DNA of 64,000 nucleotides from Archangium sp. (lineage in GTDB: Bacteria > Myxococcota > Myxococcia > Myxococcales > Myxococcaceae). Positions 1-9,425 of this stretch are shown here, one piece after another. The number at the start of each line of letters is the position of its first letter. Position 1 is the stretch's first letter. The position numbers were made by a program, and so were the translations under genes. The notes beneath the pieces are model-generated. The model was given only the letters and a program-made list of their open reading frames with translations, did no database searches and was not told the DNA's origin. The stretch lies in the NCBI GenBank assembly GCA_030695565.1, contig JAUYRZ010000027.1, positions 62,001 to 126,000 on the forward strand, read 5' to 3'.

Positions 1-2364
1 GGTGACCAGCACGTCGATCAACGAGGTCGTTCCGCGGGCCACGTTGAACGTCGACGGCACGAAGACGGCGTTCGAGGGCTCGGCGTAGTCCGTGTAGAGC
101 AGGTAGGTCTTCGTCCAGATCTTGGTCGACGCGTCCCAGACTCCGTTGGGCCCCGTCCACGCGCCGTTGCCGTCGACATCGATGTAGTTCTCTCCGACGT
201 TCCAGATGTCGTCGTCGTTGACGTCGACCAACGGTTCTCCCTGGTCGATGAACTGCTCGACGCCATCTCTGATGCCGTTCGAGTTCGAGTCGCTGAACCA
301 CTCCTCACCATCGGTGTACGCAACGAGCGTCACCAGGCCGTCGCGCGGGTTGCGCGTCAGGAACCCATCCACGGTCTGCGTTTCGGCGGCCCGTGCAAAA
401 GGGAACTGACCTGGCAGGGCCGTGAGGGGCGGCACGTCTGCCGCGGGGAATTGCCCCGAGGTGTCGAACGAGACGGTGCCTCGGCCCTCGTTCGGACCCA
501 ACGGCGGCACGTACGGCGTGGTGGGCGCGCTGTTCTGAATGTTGCCGGCCTCGGAGAGGAACTGAACGGTGGTGCCCGCGCCCACCGGGTTGTTGTTGCG
601 ATCGACCAGGACGATCGAGCACGTCGCGTTGAGCAACAGCGGGGGCGAAGGCGAGCGATACGCGGGGAGGTTGACCCTCGGGCACTGGAAGGAGAACCCC
701 TTGCTCGAAGGCTTTGCGCCGCGGACGCCGATGGTCGGGCTGGTGGCCGAGATCCCCGGAATGACGGTCGCCGTCACGGAGAACGAACCGATCGAGTCAC
801 CCGAGGTGACCACGGCATCGACGTTTCCCTGCGCGTCGCTCACGCCGCTGGCGGTCGCCACCGTGCCCGTGGGCTGGTTGTTGAGCACGAAGGTGACTCG
901 CACGCCCGACACCGGCTGAGAGTTCGTCCTCGAGTCGCGCAGGGTGAAGCGCAAGGTCGCCTGGGTGTTGAACCCGGAGTTGCGAATGCCCATCACCGAA
1001 CAGGGCGTGCCGGCGCAGGTGGTCGACACGTAGGCGATGGTGCCGATGCGCAGCACCTCGACGTTCGCGGCGCCGGTGCGCATCGACATCGGATCGGTGG
1101 CGGTGATGGTGGCGATGCCGTCGACGCCTCCTTCACGAAGCTCGAGGGACAGGGCGCCGCTCGAGTCGGTCGTTCCCGAACCGGAGAACACGCCGCCGTC
1201 GGCCAGGAGCAAGGTGCCGAGGTTGGTCGCGACCTGGAGCGTACGACCCACTGCGGGCGTTCCATTCGTCACCAGGCGAGCGCTCACGGTCGTCGAGTCG
1301 TTGACGCCCACGTACAGTCGCGGCTTGCCCACGGTGACGAAGACGCCTGCGTCGGGCTGCGCCAGGTTGACGGTGGTGGTGGCCGACACGCTGAAGGCCG
1401 GATCGCTCGCGGTGATGGTGGCGACACCGGGGGACCCTGTGTCGGAGAGCAGGGCCCTCACGCGGCCATTCGTATCGGTGAGCGCGGGCGAGACGAATGT
1501 GCCGCCATCAACCTCCAGCAACTGCCCGGCGGAGGTCTCGAGCTGAATCATTCTCCCCGGCACGGCGCGGCCGTCGAGGGTGTGGTTGACGGTCAGCTGG
1601 GCGATCTCATTGAAGCCGACGGTGAGCACCGTTCGATCGGTCATCACCATGATGCCCGCGTCGGGCCGGAACACCGTGACGGAGACGGAAGCCGGCCGGC
1701 CCGCGGTCGGAGTGGCAGTCACCTGGGCCGTGCCTGCACTGCCATCGTCGACGAGCACGGCGTGAATCTGCCCTGCAAAGTCGGTCGTTGCGGGCGACAC
1801 GAAAGGGCCACCATCGGGAAACAGCAGGTTGCCCAGCGAGGTGGTGAGCGCGACGGCGTTGCCGGGCGTGGGCACTCCGTCGACCGAGTACGTGCCGGTC
1901 AGTTGGGAACTCTGGCCGAGCCCGATGCCCACCTGAGTGCGAGAGGCCGTCAACGTCATGCCCGCATCGGGCACCACCACCACGGCGGGGGTAATCGTGA
2001 CGGAGGTCGAGGCCGAGGCCAGCTTTCCGCTGACCACCCACTCCGCGGTCAAGCGCACCGCGCCAGTGCAGGCGGGATCGGTGGCACGCGCGCAGGTGAA
2101 GTCAGTGGTGCCTTCGCCCGCGAGCAGATCGACCTCGACGCCATCCTTCAGCGAGCCGGCGACCGAGGTGATGCGCACCTTTCCCGAGCCGGGCTTGGCC
2201 TTGTCATCCACCGCGACGACCTTGATGGTGGCTTTCTGCGCGACGCCGTCGAGCGTGCGCGGGCTGGCCGAGATGGTGAGTTCAGGCTCGACGAGCATCG
2301 GGCCGCACGCAGCCAGACAGCCGGCCAGCAACAAGCCAGGGAGAAACTGCTTCGAAGTGGACAT
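1..2364 (-). CDS. Ig-like repeat lipoprotein, C-terminus cut by window edge
   Basis: At least 788 codons read without a stop from an ATG at 2364 to the window edge. The N-terminus is a lipoprotein signal (MSTSKQFLPGLLLAGCLAAC, lipobox LAAC), so the protein is probably a lipid-anchored surface or outer-membrane protein. After an N-terminal module come at least three similar segments of about 100 residues, each beginning with a PDAG-type motif and carrying a TDxxG turn. They resemble bacterial Ig-like (Big_1/invasin-type) repeats and are probably a stalk. Near the visible C-terminus lie three Asp/Asn loops (DSNSNGIRDGVE, DVNDDDIW, DVDGNGAW) that look like EF-hand or thrombospondin type-3 calcium loops. 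It diverges from the neighbouring lipoprotein, which has a paralogous N-terminal module. Adhesin or matrix role is inferred only. Confidence 0.8.
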   Translation of the reverse strand, partial: MSTSKQFLPGLLLAGCLAACGPMLVEPELTISASPRTLDGVAQKATIKVVAVDDKAKPGSGKVRITSVAGSLKDGVEVDLLAGEGTTDFTCARATDPACTGAVRLTAEWVVSGKLASASTSVTITPAVVVVPDAGMTLTASRTQVGIGLGQSSQLTGTYSVDGVPTPGNAVALTTSLGNLLFPDGGPFVSPATTDFAGQIHAVLVDDGSAGTAQVTATPTAGRPASVSVTVFRPDAGIMVMTDRTVLTVGFNEIAQLTVNHTLDGRAVPGRMIQLETSAGQLLEVDGGTFVSPALTDTNGRVRALLSDTGSPGVATITASDPAFSVSATTTVNLAQPDAGVFVTVGKPRLYVGVNDSTTVSARLVTNGTPAVGRTLQVATNLGTLLLADGGVFSGSGTTDSSGALSLELREGGVDGIATITATDPMSMRTGAANVEVLRIGTIAYVSTTCAGTPCSVMGIRNSGFNTQATLRFTLRDSRTNSQPVSGVRVTFVLNNQPTGTVATASGVSDAQGNVDAVVTSGDSIGSFSVTATVIPGISATSPTIGVRGAKPSSKGFSFQCPRVNLPAYRSPSPPLLLNATCSIVLVDRNNNPVGAGTTVQFLSEAGNIQNSAPTTPYVPPLGPNEGRGTVSFDTSGQFPAADVPPLTALPGQFPFARAAETQTVDGFLTRNPRDGLVTLVAYTDGEEWFSDSNSNGIRDGVEQFIDQGEPLVDVNDDDIWNVGENYIDVDGNGAWTGPNGVWDASTKIWTKTYLLYTDYAEPSNAVFVPSTFNVARGTTSLIDVLVT

Positions 2365-2450
2365 GGGGACCCTTTGGGACGGACCTGAAAAGAAACGGTA
2401 GTATTCGTGCCGGATGGGGTCGGGTCAACCTTCCTCAGAGAGGGAATCAC

Positions 2451-3425
2451 ATGAAGTCGTCGCGCTGGCTCTGGCTGATCCTCGTTGGTTCATGCGGGGC
2501 ACCGGTGGGGGAACCCGTCCTCGAACTCAAGCTCACCCCCAAATCCGTCAATGACGGCACTGTCATTCAGGTGGCCATCACGGCTGTCGAGAGCGACGGC
2601 CGTGTCGGCAAAGGCACCGTGCGAGTCACGAGCGTCGCAGGCTCCCTCACGATGCCCGTCGAGGTCGAGCTTGATTCTTTCGGCACCGGCCGCGTGCCGT
2701 TCATGTGTGATCCGACGATGGAGTCGGCGTGTGCCAACTCGGTTCGCGTGGTGGGTGAGTGGACCACGGGCGGCAAGGTGATCATCGCCGAGGCGCGGCT
2801 GAACTCCGCGGGCTCGAGCGGAACTGGCGGTGGCTCAGGTGCAGGGGGCGGCTCCGGATCCGGAGGCGGGTCAGGCCAGCCCAACGATGCAGGGGTGATC
2901 ATCTTGAACAACCAATGCCCCGCGGCGGCCAACCCGGGAACCGAACCTCGCTGTTGCTACCAACCGACCGTGTCTAAGGCCCCGACCTGTGGCTGGAGCC
3001 TGGTGACCGCGAGCACCGTCTTTGCGATCCCCTTCACCCTGGTGGACGGCGGCAGCCCGAACACGCTGAGCTACGTTCGCTACTCGGTGCCCGCGCCCAT
3101 CAACAACACCACCGAATGCGTGCCCGACTTCGGCTTCGACCTGCAAAGTGGCGGGCTCACCGGGTCGTTCAGCATGGACTGCTATCGCTTCGCCATCTTC
3201 GAGGACCAGAGCTGGCAGTTGGTCACGAACTCCCCAGACAACTGCCGGGAGCGCTCGAGCACCAGCGCGCAAAACTACTTCCAGGCTGACTGCCGCGACA
3301 TGTTCAACAACAGCCACATCGGCTCCGTGCGACAGATGACCAAGGCGGTGATCATCAACTCGGCCGGCAAGTGGCTGCAGTCGGACGACGCCGTCTACGT
3401 CTTCCCGATGCGCAAGGCCAACTGA
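2451..3425 (+). CDS. Lipoprotein with N-terminal Ig-like module and Gly/Ser linker
   Basis: 324 residues. The signal ends in a plausible lipobox (LILVGSC, Cys about 15), so I infer a lipoprotein. Residues about 25-120 align by eye with the N-terminal module of the divergently transcribed large lipoprotein: both have a TSVAGSL core, then FxC, a second Cys and an xxEW ending. A glycine/serine linker (about 122-145) separates this from a C-terminal domain of about 180 residues rich in Cys (at least seven, including a CC pair), which I do not recognise. A secreted disulfide-bonded domain is likely. The upstream start shares an 86-base divergent intergenic region with the large gene, suggesting joint control. 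Confidence 0.8.
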   Translation: MKSSRWLWLILVGSCGAPVGEPVLELKLTPKSVNDGTVIQVAITAVESDGRVGKGTVRVTSVAGSLTMPVEVELDSFGTGRVPFMCDPTMESACANSVRVVGEWTTGGKVIIAEARLNSAGSSGTGGGSGAGGGSGSGGGSGQPNDAGVIILNNQCPAAANPGTEPRCCYQPTVSKAPTCGWSLVTASTVFAIPFTLVDGGSPNTLSYVRYSVPAPINNTTECVPDFGFDLQSGGLTGSFSMDCYRFAIFEDQSWQLVTNSPDNCRERSSTSAQNYFQADCRDMFNNSHIGSVRQMTKAVIINSAGKWLQSDDAVYVFPMRKAN

Positions 3426-3470
3426 CCGAACGCGTGGTCGCCTGAGGCCAACTGCGTTACAGGCGAAGTC

Positions 3471-4613
3471 ATGAACTTCGGTCTCTCCGACGACGAGAAA
3501 GCGCTCCAGGAATCAGCTCGTAAATTCGCCCGCGAGGTGATGCGCCCCAAGGCCGCGCACCACGACGAGACGAGCACCTTTCCGGTGGACATCATCCGCC
3601 AGGGCTCCGAGCTCGGCCTGATGAACATGACCATTCCCGCCGAGTTCGGCGGCATGGAGCTGCCCCACGTCGCGCAGGCGATCGTGGCCGAAGAGATCTC
3701 CTGGGGCTGCGCCGGCATGGCCACCTCGATGATCGCCAACGACCTCGCGCTGCTGCCCATCATCATCGGCGCCAGCAAAGAGCAGAAAGAGCGGCTGCTG
3801 CGCCCCTTCACCACCGGCTTCAAGCTCGTCTCCTTCGCGCTCACCGAACCAGGCGCGGGCAGTGACGTGGCCGGCATGCGCTGCACCGCGCGCCGTGAAG
3901 GCGACTTCTACGTCGTCAACGGCCAGAAGCAGTGGATCACCAACGGCGAGTACGCCGACCAGTTCACGCTCTTCTGCACCACCGACCCCACCAAGCGGCA
4001 CAAGGGCATCATGTGCCTCGCCGTCGAAGGCCGGCCCGCGGGCCTCACCGTCGGCAAACACGAGAACAAGATGGGCCAGCGCGCTTCGAACACGGTGACG
4101 CTCACCTTCGAAGACGTGAAGGTGCCGGTCGCCAACCGCATCGGCGAAGAAGGCGAAGGGTTCATGATCGCCATGGCCACGCTCGACAACAGCCGGCCGC
4201 TCACCGCCATGTTCGCCATCGGCATCGCGCGCGCCGCGATGGAGCACGCCATCGACTACGCCAAGCAGCGCACCCAGTTCGGCAAGCCCATCGCCGACTT
4301 CCAGGCGATCCAGTTCATGATCGCCGACATGGCCGCCGACATCGAAGCGGCCCGCCTGCTCACCTACAAGAGCGCGTGGCTGCTCGACGACGGGCAGCGC
4401 AACACCCTCATCTCCAGCTACGCCAAGCGCTTCGCCGCCGACATGGGCATGAAGGCCGCTACTGACGCCGTGCAGATCTTCGGTGGCTACGGCTACTCCC
4501 GCGAGTACCCCGTGGAGAAGCTGATGCGCGACGCCAAGCTGGTGCAGATCTACGAAGGCACCAGCCAGGTGCAGCGCATCGTGATCGCCCGCGAGCTCCT
4601 CAAGGGAATTTGA
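3471..4613 (+). CDS. Acyl-CoA dehydrogenase (short/medium-chain type)
   Basis: 380 residues, the usual length for soluble FAD acyl-CoA dehydrogenases. It catalyses alpha,beta-dehydrogenation of an acyl-CoA and passes electrons to ETF. Visible family features are the substrate/FAD segment FALTEPGAGSD (about residues 124-134), the QKQWITNG stretch, and near the C-terminus the IYEGTSQVQRIVIARELL segment with the catalytic-base Glu position of the butyryl/short-chain branch. ETF beta and alpha genes follow directly, so this is probably an operon in which EtfAB is the electron acceptor. Butyryl-, isovaleryl- or other short-chain specificity cannot be decided by eye. Confidence 0.95.
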   Translation: MNFGLSDDEKALQESARKFAREVMRPKAAHHDETSTFPVDIIRQGSELGLMNMTIPAEFGGMELPHVAQAIVAEEISWGCAGMATSMIANDLALLPIIIGASKEQKERLLRPFTTGFKLVSFALTEPGAGSDVAGMRCTARREGDFYVVNGQKQWITNGEYADQFTLFCTTDPTKRHKGIMCLAVEGRPAGLTVGKHENKMGQRASNTVTLTFEDVKVPVANRIGEEGEGFMIAMATLDNSRPLTAMFAIGIARAAMEHAIDYAKQRTQFGKPIADFQAIQFMIADMAADIEAARLLTYKSAWLLDDGQRNTLISSYAKRFAADMGMKAATDAVQIFGGYGYSREYPVEKLMRDAKLVQIYEGTSQVQRIVIARELLKGI

Positions 4614-4714
4614 GGGCTGATTTTCTCGTTGCGCCCCCCGCCGTTGATTCATAAATCACCCGCACACAATGCGGCGCGTCAATTTGCGCCACTGATCCGT
4701 AAGGGAGCCCCCAG

Positions 4715-5518
4715 ATGCCATTGAAGATCCTCGTCACCGCCAAGCGGGTTGAAGACTCTGAGTCGAAGATCAAGGTGAACCCCGCCGGCACCGGCATCGT
4801 GGGCGAGGGGCTCAAGTACAAGATCAACCCGTTCGACGAGATCGGCGTGGAAGAAGCGCTGCGCCTGACCGCGAAACACGGCGGCGAAGTGGTGGTGGTC
4901 TCGGTCGGCACGAAGGACGTGCACGAGCAGCTCCGCCACGCGCTGGCGATGGGCGCCACCAAGGCCATCTGGGTCAACCACACCGGCCCCCTCGATCAGC
5001 TCGGCGTCGCCGCGTGCCTGCAGAAGGTCGCTGAAAAAGAGAAGCCCGACCTGTGCATCCTCGGCAAGCAGGCCATCGACGACGATCAGAACCAGGTCGG
5101 TCAGTACCTCGCGGAGTGGCTCGGCTGGTCGCAGGCCACCTTCGCCTCGAAAGAAGAGTCGCTCGAGTCCGACGCGGAGAAGACCAAGACCCCGGCCATC
5201 AAGCTGTCGGCTGACGGCAAGCGCGTCACCGTGGTGCGTGAAGTCGACGGCGGCCTGCAGACCATCGACAGCCCGCTGCCCTGCGTGGCCACCACCGAGC
5301 TGCGCTTGAACCAGCCGCGCTACGCCTCGTTGCCCGGCATCATGAAGGCCAAGAGCAAGCCCATCGAAGAGCTCACCCCCGCGGGCCTGGGCGTCGACGT
5401 GACCCCGAAGCTCACGGTCACCAAGATGATCCCGCCCCCTGCGCGCAAGGCCGGCATCAAGGTGCCCGACGTGGCGGCGCTCATCGAGAAGCTGAAGAAC
5501 GAAGCCAAGGCGATTTAA
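4715..5518 (+). CDS. etfB: Electron transfer flavoprotein beta subunit
   Basis: 267 residues. It is the AMP-binding subunit of the soluble ETF heterodimer, which takes electrons from acyl-CoA dehydrogenases and delivers them to ETF-quinone oxidoreductase. The N-terminus (KILVTAKRVEDSESKIKV), the NPFDEIGVEEALRL segment and the GKQAIDDDQNQVGQYLAEWL signature are typical of EtfB. A GGAG-type ribosome site (aagggagcccccag) precedes the ATG. It lies 101 bases after the acyl-CoA dehydrogenase and 27 before etfA, so etfB-etfA form one unit, probably with the dehydrogenase. Confidence 0.97.
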   Translation: MPLKILVTAKRVEDSESKIKVNPAGTGIVGEGLKYKINPFDEIGVEEALRLTAKHGGEVVVVSVGTKDVHEQLRHALAMGATKAIWVNHTGPLDQLGVAACLQKVAEKEKPDLCILGKQAIDDDQNQVGQYLAEWLGWSQATFASKEESLESDAEKTKTPAIKLSADGKRVTVVREVDGGLQTIDSPLPCVATTELRLNQPRYASLPGIMKAKSKPIEELTPAGLGVDVTPKLTVTKMIPPPARKAGIKVPDVAALIEKLKNEAKAI

Positions 5519-5545
5519 GAACTTCAGGAAAAAGGACACACCATC

Positions 5546-6508
5546 ATGGGCAACGTTCTCATCGTCGTCGAAGCCAACACTGACGGCTCGCTCCGCAAGG
5601 CGACCCTCAACGCCATCACCGCAGGTCAGCAGCTCGCCAAGGCCACCGGCGGCGCCGTGCATGCCATCGCGCTCGCCAAAGACGCCACGGCGCTCGCGAA
5701 CCAGGTCAAGGAGTATGGGGTCACCGTGCACGCCGCCTCGGGCGCGCAGTTCGAGCACGCCATCGTGGAGAACTGGGCGCCGGCGATCGCCGCGGCCGCT
5801 CAAGCCATCAGCGCTGAATGGGTCGGTGGGGCTGCCACCGCCATCGGCCGTGACGTGCTCCCGCGCGTCGCCGCGAAGCTCAAGGCCGTGATGGCCTCCG
5901 AGATTCTCTCGGTCGAGGGCTCGGGCGCCGACGTCTCGTTCACCCGCCCGATGTGGGCCGGCGCGGTCATCGCCACCGTGAAGCTCGCGGGCCCGGTGAA
6001 GTGTTTCACCGTGCGCGCCACCGAGTTCGCCGCCGCCGAGAAGAGCGGTGCGGGCGAAGTGAAGGTGTTCGCCGCCCCCGCGCAGGACAAGCAGCTCTCG
6101 ACGTTCGTGGGCTTCAAGGAAGTGAAGAGCGCGCGCCCGGCCTTGACCGAAGCGAAGGTCGTCGTCTCCGGTGGCCGTGGCACCAAGGGCGACTTCAAGC
6201 CCATCGAAGGCCTGGCCGACGAGCTCGGCGCGGCGGTCGGTGCCTCGCGCGCGGTGTGCGATGCGGGCTGGCAGCCCAACGATCTCCAGGTCGGTCAGAC
6301 CGGCAAGGTCGTCGCGCCTGCCCTCTACATCGCAGCGGGCATCTCAGGCGCGATCCAGCACGTGGCCGGCATGAAGAGCAGCAAGACCATCGTCGCGATC
6401 AACAAGGATGGCGAAGCGCCCATCTTCCAGATCGCCGACTACGGCCTGGTGGCTGACCTCTTCAAGGCGCTCCCTGAGATGCAGGCGGCCATCAAGGCCG
6501 CGAAGTAA
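5546..6508 (+). CDS. etfA: Electron transfer flavoprotein alpha subunit
   Basis: 320 residues, normal for EtfA, the FAD-carrying subunit of ETF. The C-terminal FAD domain is clear: [12 protein letters not shown] (about residue 207), [27 protein letters not shown], then [19 protein letters not shown]. An aggaaaaagga ribosome site precedes the ATG. The stop codon is followed at once, with no spacer, by the TTG start of the next gene, suggesting translational coupling to the MBL-fold hydrolase. Confidence 0.97.
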   Translation: MGNVLIVVEANTDGSLRKATLNAITAGQQLAKATGGAVHAIALAKDATALANQVKEYGVTVHAASGAQFEHAIVENWAPAIAAAAQAISAEWVGGAATAIGRDVLPRVAAKLKAVMASEILSVEGSGADVSFTRPMWAGAVIATVKLAGPVKCFTVRATEFAAAEKSGAGEVKVFAAPAQDKQLSTFVGFKEVKSARPALTEAKVVVSGGRGTKGDFKPIEGLADELGAAVGASRAVCDAGWQPNDLQVGQTGKVVAPALYIAAGISGAIQHVAGMKSSKTIVAINKDGEAPIFQIADYGLVADLFKALPEMQAAIKAAK

Positions 6509-7525
6509 TTGCACGGCGCGACCGTAGACCTCGACGACGGCGCGCTCACCGCGCTGGGCATTCACCGGCTGGAAATTCCAGTTCCGTTCGTCGAGGCCGG
6601 CGGTCCCGCAAACGTCTACGTCATCGAAGACGCCGACGGGCGGTACACGCTGTTCGACACCGGCATCGGTACGCCGGATGGCATTGCGGCGCTGCGAGGG
6701 CAGGCGGCAGAGCGCAAGCTCGACCTGCGCAAGCTCTCGCGCATCGTGGTGAGCCACGGTCACCTCGATCACTTCGGCAACGCGCAGATGCTCTCGGAAG
6801 AGAGCGGGGCGCGGGTGTTCATTCACGACGCCGACGTAGAGAAGATCGCAGGCGATGCGCGGTTCGCGGCGTTGCTCAAGAAACACCGCGGTTACTTCGT
6901 GCGGCTGGGCGTGCCGGCCGAGACGCTCGATTTGATGCAGGCCGCTGCGGATCGGCAGTCGAACCAGATTCGGTACGTCGAGCGTTCGCGCCTCGGCCCG
7001 TTGCGCGAGGGTGAGGTGCTGCAGTTCAAGCACTTCGAGGTGGTGGTCAAACACCTGCCGGGCCACACGCCGGGCCTGGTCTGTCTCTACGCGGAGCAGC
7101 AGCGCGTCTTCTTCGCCGACGATCACGTGCTCGCGCGTGTCTCTCCGAACCCGCTGCTCGACCTCTCGCAAGGTGAAGGCGCGACCAAGTTCCGCGCGCT
7201 CGCCCGGTATCTGGAGGGCGCGAAGTGGGTCAGGGATCTCGAGCTCGACGCGGTGCTGCCGGGTCACGGGCCTGCGTTCCGTGGCCATCGCGAGCTGCTC
7301 GACGGGCTCTTCGCGTTCTACGGGGTGCGGCAGGAGAAGCTGATGACGCGGCTGGCGGAGTCACCGGCGAGCGTCTTCGAGCTGCTGCCCACCCTGTTCC
7401 CCCGGCGCGATCCGGGCCGGCTGGTGTTGATGCTCTCTGAGGTGCTGGCCAACGTGGAGGTGCTGGAAGACCTCGGCCGGGTCACCGCGCTCGAAGGAGA
7501 GATTGTCCGCTACGCACCGAGTTGA
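6509..7525 (+). CDS. MBL-fold metallo-hydrolase
   Basis: 338 residues of metallo-beta-lactamase fold. The metal site is complete by eye: SHGHLDHFG (HxHxDH, about residue 84), a HLPGHTPG histidine, the FADDHV aspartate and the LPGHGPAF histidine. This is the arrangement of glyoxalase II-like and thioesterase-like hydrolases. The C-terminal extension of about 100 residues is helical-looking. The start is a TTG abutting the etfA stop, because no ATG or good ribosome site precedes the conserved domain. Translation therefore probably depends on etfA. Hydrolysis of an acyl-thioester linked to fatty-acid oxidation is plausible but inferred from position only. Confidence 0.85.
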   Translation: MHGATVDLDDGALTALGIHRLEIPVPFVEAGGPANVYVIEDADGRYTLFDTGIGTPDGIAALRGQAAERKLDLRKLSRIVVSHGHLDHFGNAQMLSEESGARVFIHDADVEKIAGDARFAALLKKHRGYFVRLGVPAETLDLMQAAADRQSNQIRYVERSRLGPLREGEVLQFKHFEVVVKHLPGHTPGLVCLYAEQQRVFFADDHVLARVSPNPLLDLSQGEGATKFRALARYLEGAKWVRDLELDAVLPGHGPAFRGHRELLDGLFAFYGVRQEKLMTRLAESPASVFELLPTLFPRRDPGRLVLMLSEVLANVEVLEDLGRVTALEGEIVRYAPS

Positions 7526-7546
7526 AGACGTGGGATCCTCCGCGGC

Positions 7547-8245
7547 GTGATCCAGATGTTCCACGTCACCAAGGCCTACCCGGGAGACCCACCGGTGCTG
7601 ACGGACTTGAACCTGGACATCGGAAAAGCCGAGTTCGTGTTCCTCACCGGGCCTTCGGGCGCGGGTAAGTCGACGCTGCTCAAGCTGATGTTCCTCGCGG
7701 AGCGGCCGAGCAAGGGGCAGATCCTCATCGGTGGTCGCAACATCGCGCGCGTGCGGGAGTCGTCGATCCCCTACCTGCGCCGGAACATCGGGGTGGTGTT
7801 TCAGGACTTCAAGCTGCTGCCGACGCGCACGGTGGCGGAGAACGTGGGCTTCACGCTCGATGTGCTGGGCGTTGCGCGAGAAGAGGTGCGCGAGCGGTCG
7901 GTGAAGATGCTCCGGCGCGTGGGCCTGGAGCACAAGGCCGACGTGTCTCCGCTGAAGCTCTCGGGTGGTGAACAGCAGCGCGTGTCGCTGGCTCGCGCGC
8001 TGGTGAACGATCCCGCGATGCTGCTGGCCGATGAGCCGACGGGAAACCTCGACCCCGCGCTCACCGTGGAGATCATGGATCTGCTGTGTGACGTGAACGC
8101 GCGCGGTACGACGGTGATCGTCGCGACGCACGATGCGTCGCTGATTGCGCGCTACGAGAAGCGCACGTTGCGGCTCGAGCGCGGCACCCTGGTGGCCGAT
8201 TCCCGCGGCGAAAAGGCGGCGCGTTTGATGGCGCACGACCAGTAG
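7547..8245 (+). CDS. ftsE: Cell division ATP-binding protein FtsE
   Basis: 232 residues of ABC ATPase. Walker A is GPSGAGKST (about 37-45), the Q-loop segment is GVVFQDFKLLPTRTVAENV, which is typical of FtsE, the signature is LSGGEQQR, Walker B is LLADEPTGNLD and the H-loop is VATHD. FtsE pairs with FtsX and couples ATP hydrolysis to activation of peptidoglycan hydrolases at the septum. Its start is GTG (MIQMFHVTKAYPG), the standard N-terminus. Unusually, ftsX is not adjacent: an LspA-like gene and an opposite-strand lipoprotein gene intervene. Confidence 0.93.
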   Translation: MIQMFHVTKAYPGDPPVLTDLNLDIGKAEFVFLTGPSGAGKSTLLKLMFLAERPSKGQILIGGRNIARVRESSIPYLRRNIGVVFQDFKLLPTRTVAENVGFTLDVLGVAREEVRERSVKMLRRVGLEHKADVSPLKLSGGEQQRVSLARALVNDPAMLLADEPTGNLDPALTVEIMDLLCDVNARGTTVIVATHDASLIARYEKRTLRLERGTLVADSRGEKAARLMAHDQ

Positions 8246-8266
8246 GGAATCAGGCCGGAGCGGCCG

Positions 8267-8776
8267 GTGTTGGCCTGCCTCGTGAAACGCCTGGCGCTCA
8301 TCGTGCTCGTGCTGGCTGGTTCCGTCGGCTGCGATCAAGCCACCAAGCGGGTGGCCATCGCGACCCTGGAGGGCCGGCCGACGCAGCGGTTGTTCACCGA
8401 CACGGTCAGACTCGGCTTCGCTCGCAACGAAGGGGCCTTTCTTTCACTCGGCGCGAACCTGCCAGGCGACGTTCGTTTCTGGTTGCTGACCGTCACGGTG
8501 GGCGTGGTGCTCTTCGGGCTGCTCGGCTTCCTCGTGCGCTCCCAGGAGCTCCGATTGATCGAAGCGGCCGGCTACGCCTTGATTCTCGGCGGTGGGTTTT
8601 CGAACTGGATCGATCGGGCTCGTCACGACGGGTCCGTCGTCGACTTCTTGAACGTCGGCATCGGGAGCTTGCGCACCGGCATCTTCAACGTCGCCGACGT
8701 CGCGATCTTGGCGGGGATCGCGGTGGTGTTGTGGGCGAGCTGTTCAGTTCCGGCCGCTGACCAGCGAGCCACCTGA
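8267..8776 (+). CDS. lspA: Signal peptidase II (LspA) family protein
   Basis: 169 residues with several membrane segments. Lipoprotein signal peptidase motifs are present: CDQATK (D-x-x-x-K, first helix), RNEGAFLSLG, GGGFSNWIDR, GSVVDFLNVG and IFNVADVAI. The two catalytic aspartates of the family (in VVDF and NVAD) are both kept, about 18 residues apart, so it is likely active in cleaving lipoprotein signals. The start is GTG with a ggag ribosome site; a GTG five codons on is an alternative. It lies 21 bases after ftsE, not beside ileS as is common, so it may be one of several paralogues, as known in Myxococcus. Its last 33 bases overlap the convergent GIN-domain gene. Confidence 0.85.
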   Translation: MLACLVKRLALIVLVLAGSVGCDQATKRVAIATLEGRPTQRLFTDTVRLGFARNEGAFLSLGANLPGDVRFWLLTVTVGVVLFGLLGFLVRSQELRLIEAAGYALILGGGFSNWIDRARHDGSVVDFLNVGIGSLRTGIFNVADVAILAGIAVVLWASCSVPAADQRAT

Positions 8777-9382
8777 GGCGCTCACGTTGGTCGAGTCGCC
8801 ACCGCCGCTGATGGTCACCCGGCTGCCACCCGAGGCGATGCCTTCGACGGACTTCGTCGCGGTCAGTTCGATGGTCGAGCCGCCCGTCGCTTCGACGCTC
8901 ACCAGTTCTGCGGTGAGCTTTTCGGCGGCGATGCCCGAACCTCCCGAGGCGTTGAGGCGCGCGTCAGCCGTGGTGCCGGTCACGCTGAGCTGACTGCCGC
9001 CCGAGGCCGTGGCGCGGAAGGGGCTCTCGGTGACGCCCGACACGGTGACCGGGCTGCCGCCGCTCGCTTCGACTGCGAGCAGGCCTTCGGTGGTGATCAC
9101 CACTTCGGTGCCGTCGAAGGAGGTCACGCTCACGTTCGGTTTCATGCGGACGATCAAAGTTCCGCTCTTCACGACGGTCTCCAGGTTCGCGACGACCTTC
9201 TCCGGCGCGTTCACTGTGGCTTCTGATTTGCCCGGGCTGATCGTGGCGGGGATTCCGTCTTCGATGCGCACCCTCGTGAAGGCGTCGAGCGAACGCGTCT
9301 CGGAGACTTCAGGGCCGCCTTCGATGTTCCGGCAGGCGACGAGGGAGAGTGCGGCGACGAGGAGGGTGGCTGAGCGGGTCAT
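8744..9382 (-). CDS. GIN-domain (DUF2807) putative lipoprotein
   Basis: 212 residues. The signal MTRSATLLVAALSLVAC ends in a lipobox (LVAC), so the mature protein should be lipid-anchored. The rest is a right-handed beta-repeat of the head-GIN/DUF2807 type, with recurrent ASGGS-like turns (at least six) spaced about 17-20 residues apart. Function is unknown; some relatives are called putative auto-transporter adhesins, but no beta-barrel is present here. Its 3' end overlaps the last 33 bases of the LspA-like gene tail to tail. It lies inside what would normally be the ftsE-ftsX junction. Confidence 0.85.
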   Translation of the reverse strand: MTRSATLLVAALSLVACRNIEGGPEVSETRSLDAFTRVRIEDGIPATISPGKSEATVNAPEKVVANLETVVKSGTLIVRMKPNVSVTSFDGTEVVITTEGLLAVEASGGSPVTVSGVTESPFRATASGGSQLSVTGTTADARLNASGGSGIAAEKLTAELVSVEATGGSTIELTATKSVEGIASGGSRVTISGGGDSTNVSASGGSLVSGRN

Positions 9383-9425
9383 GGTCGTTCAGGTGCCGGT
9401 TGGGGTCGAAGCGATCAATCCAGTC

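Noticed and set aside
451-2388. Long open frame on the + strand, 645 codons
   Set aside because: It is the antisense of the large Ig-like lipoprotein. Its translation is rich in Gly, Arg and His without domain features, while the minus strand has a lipobox and Ig-like repeats.
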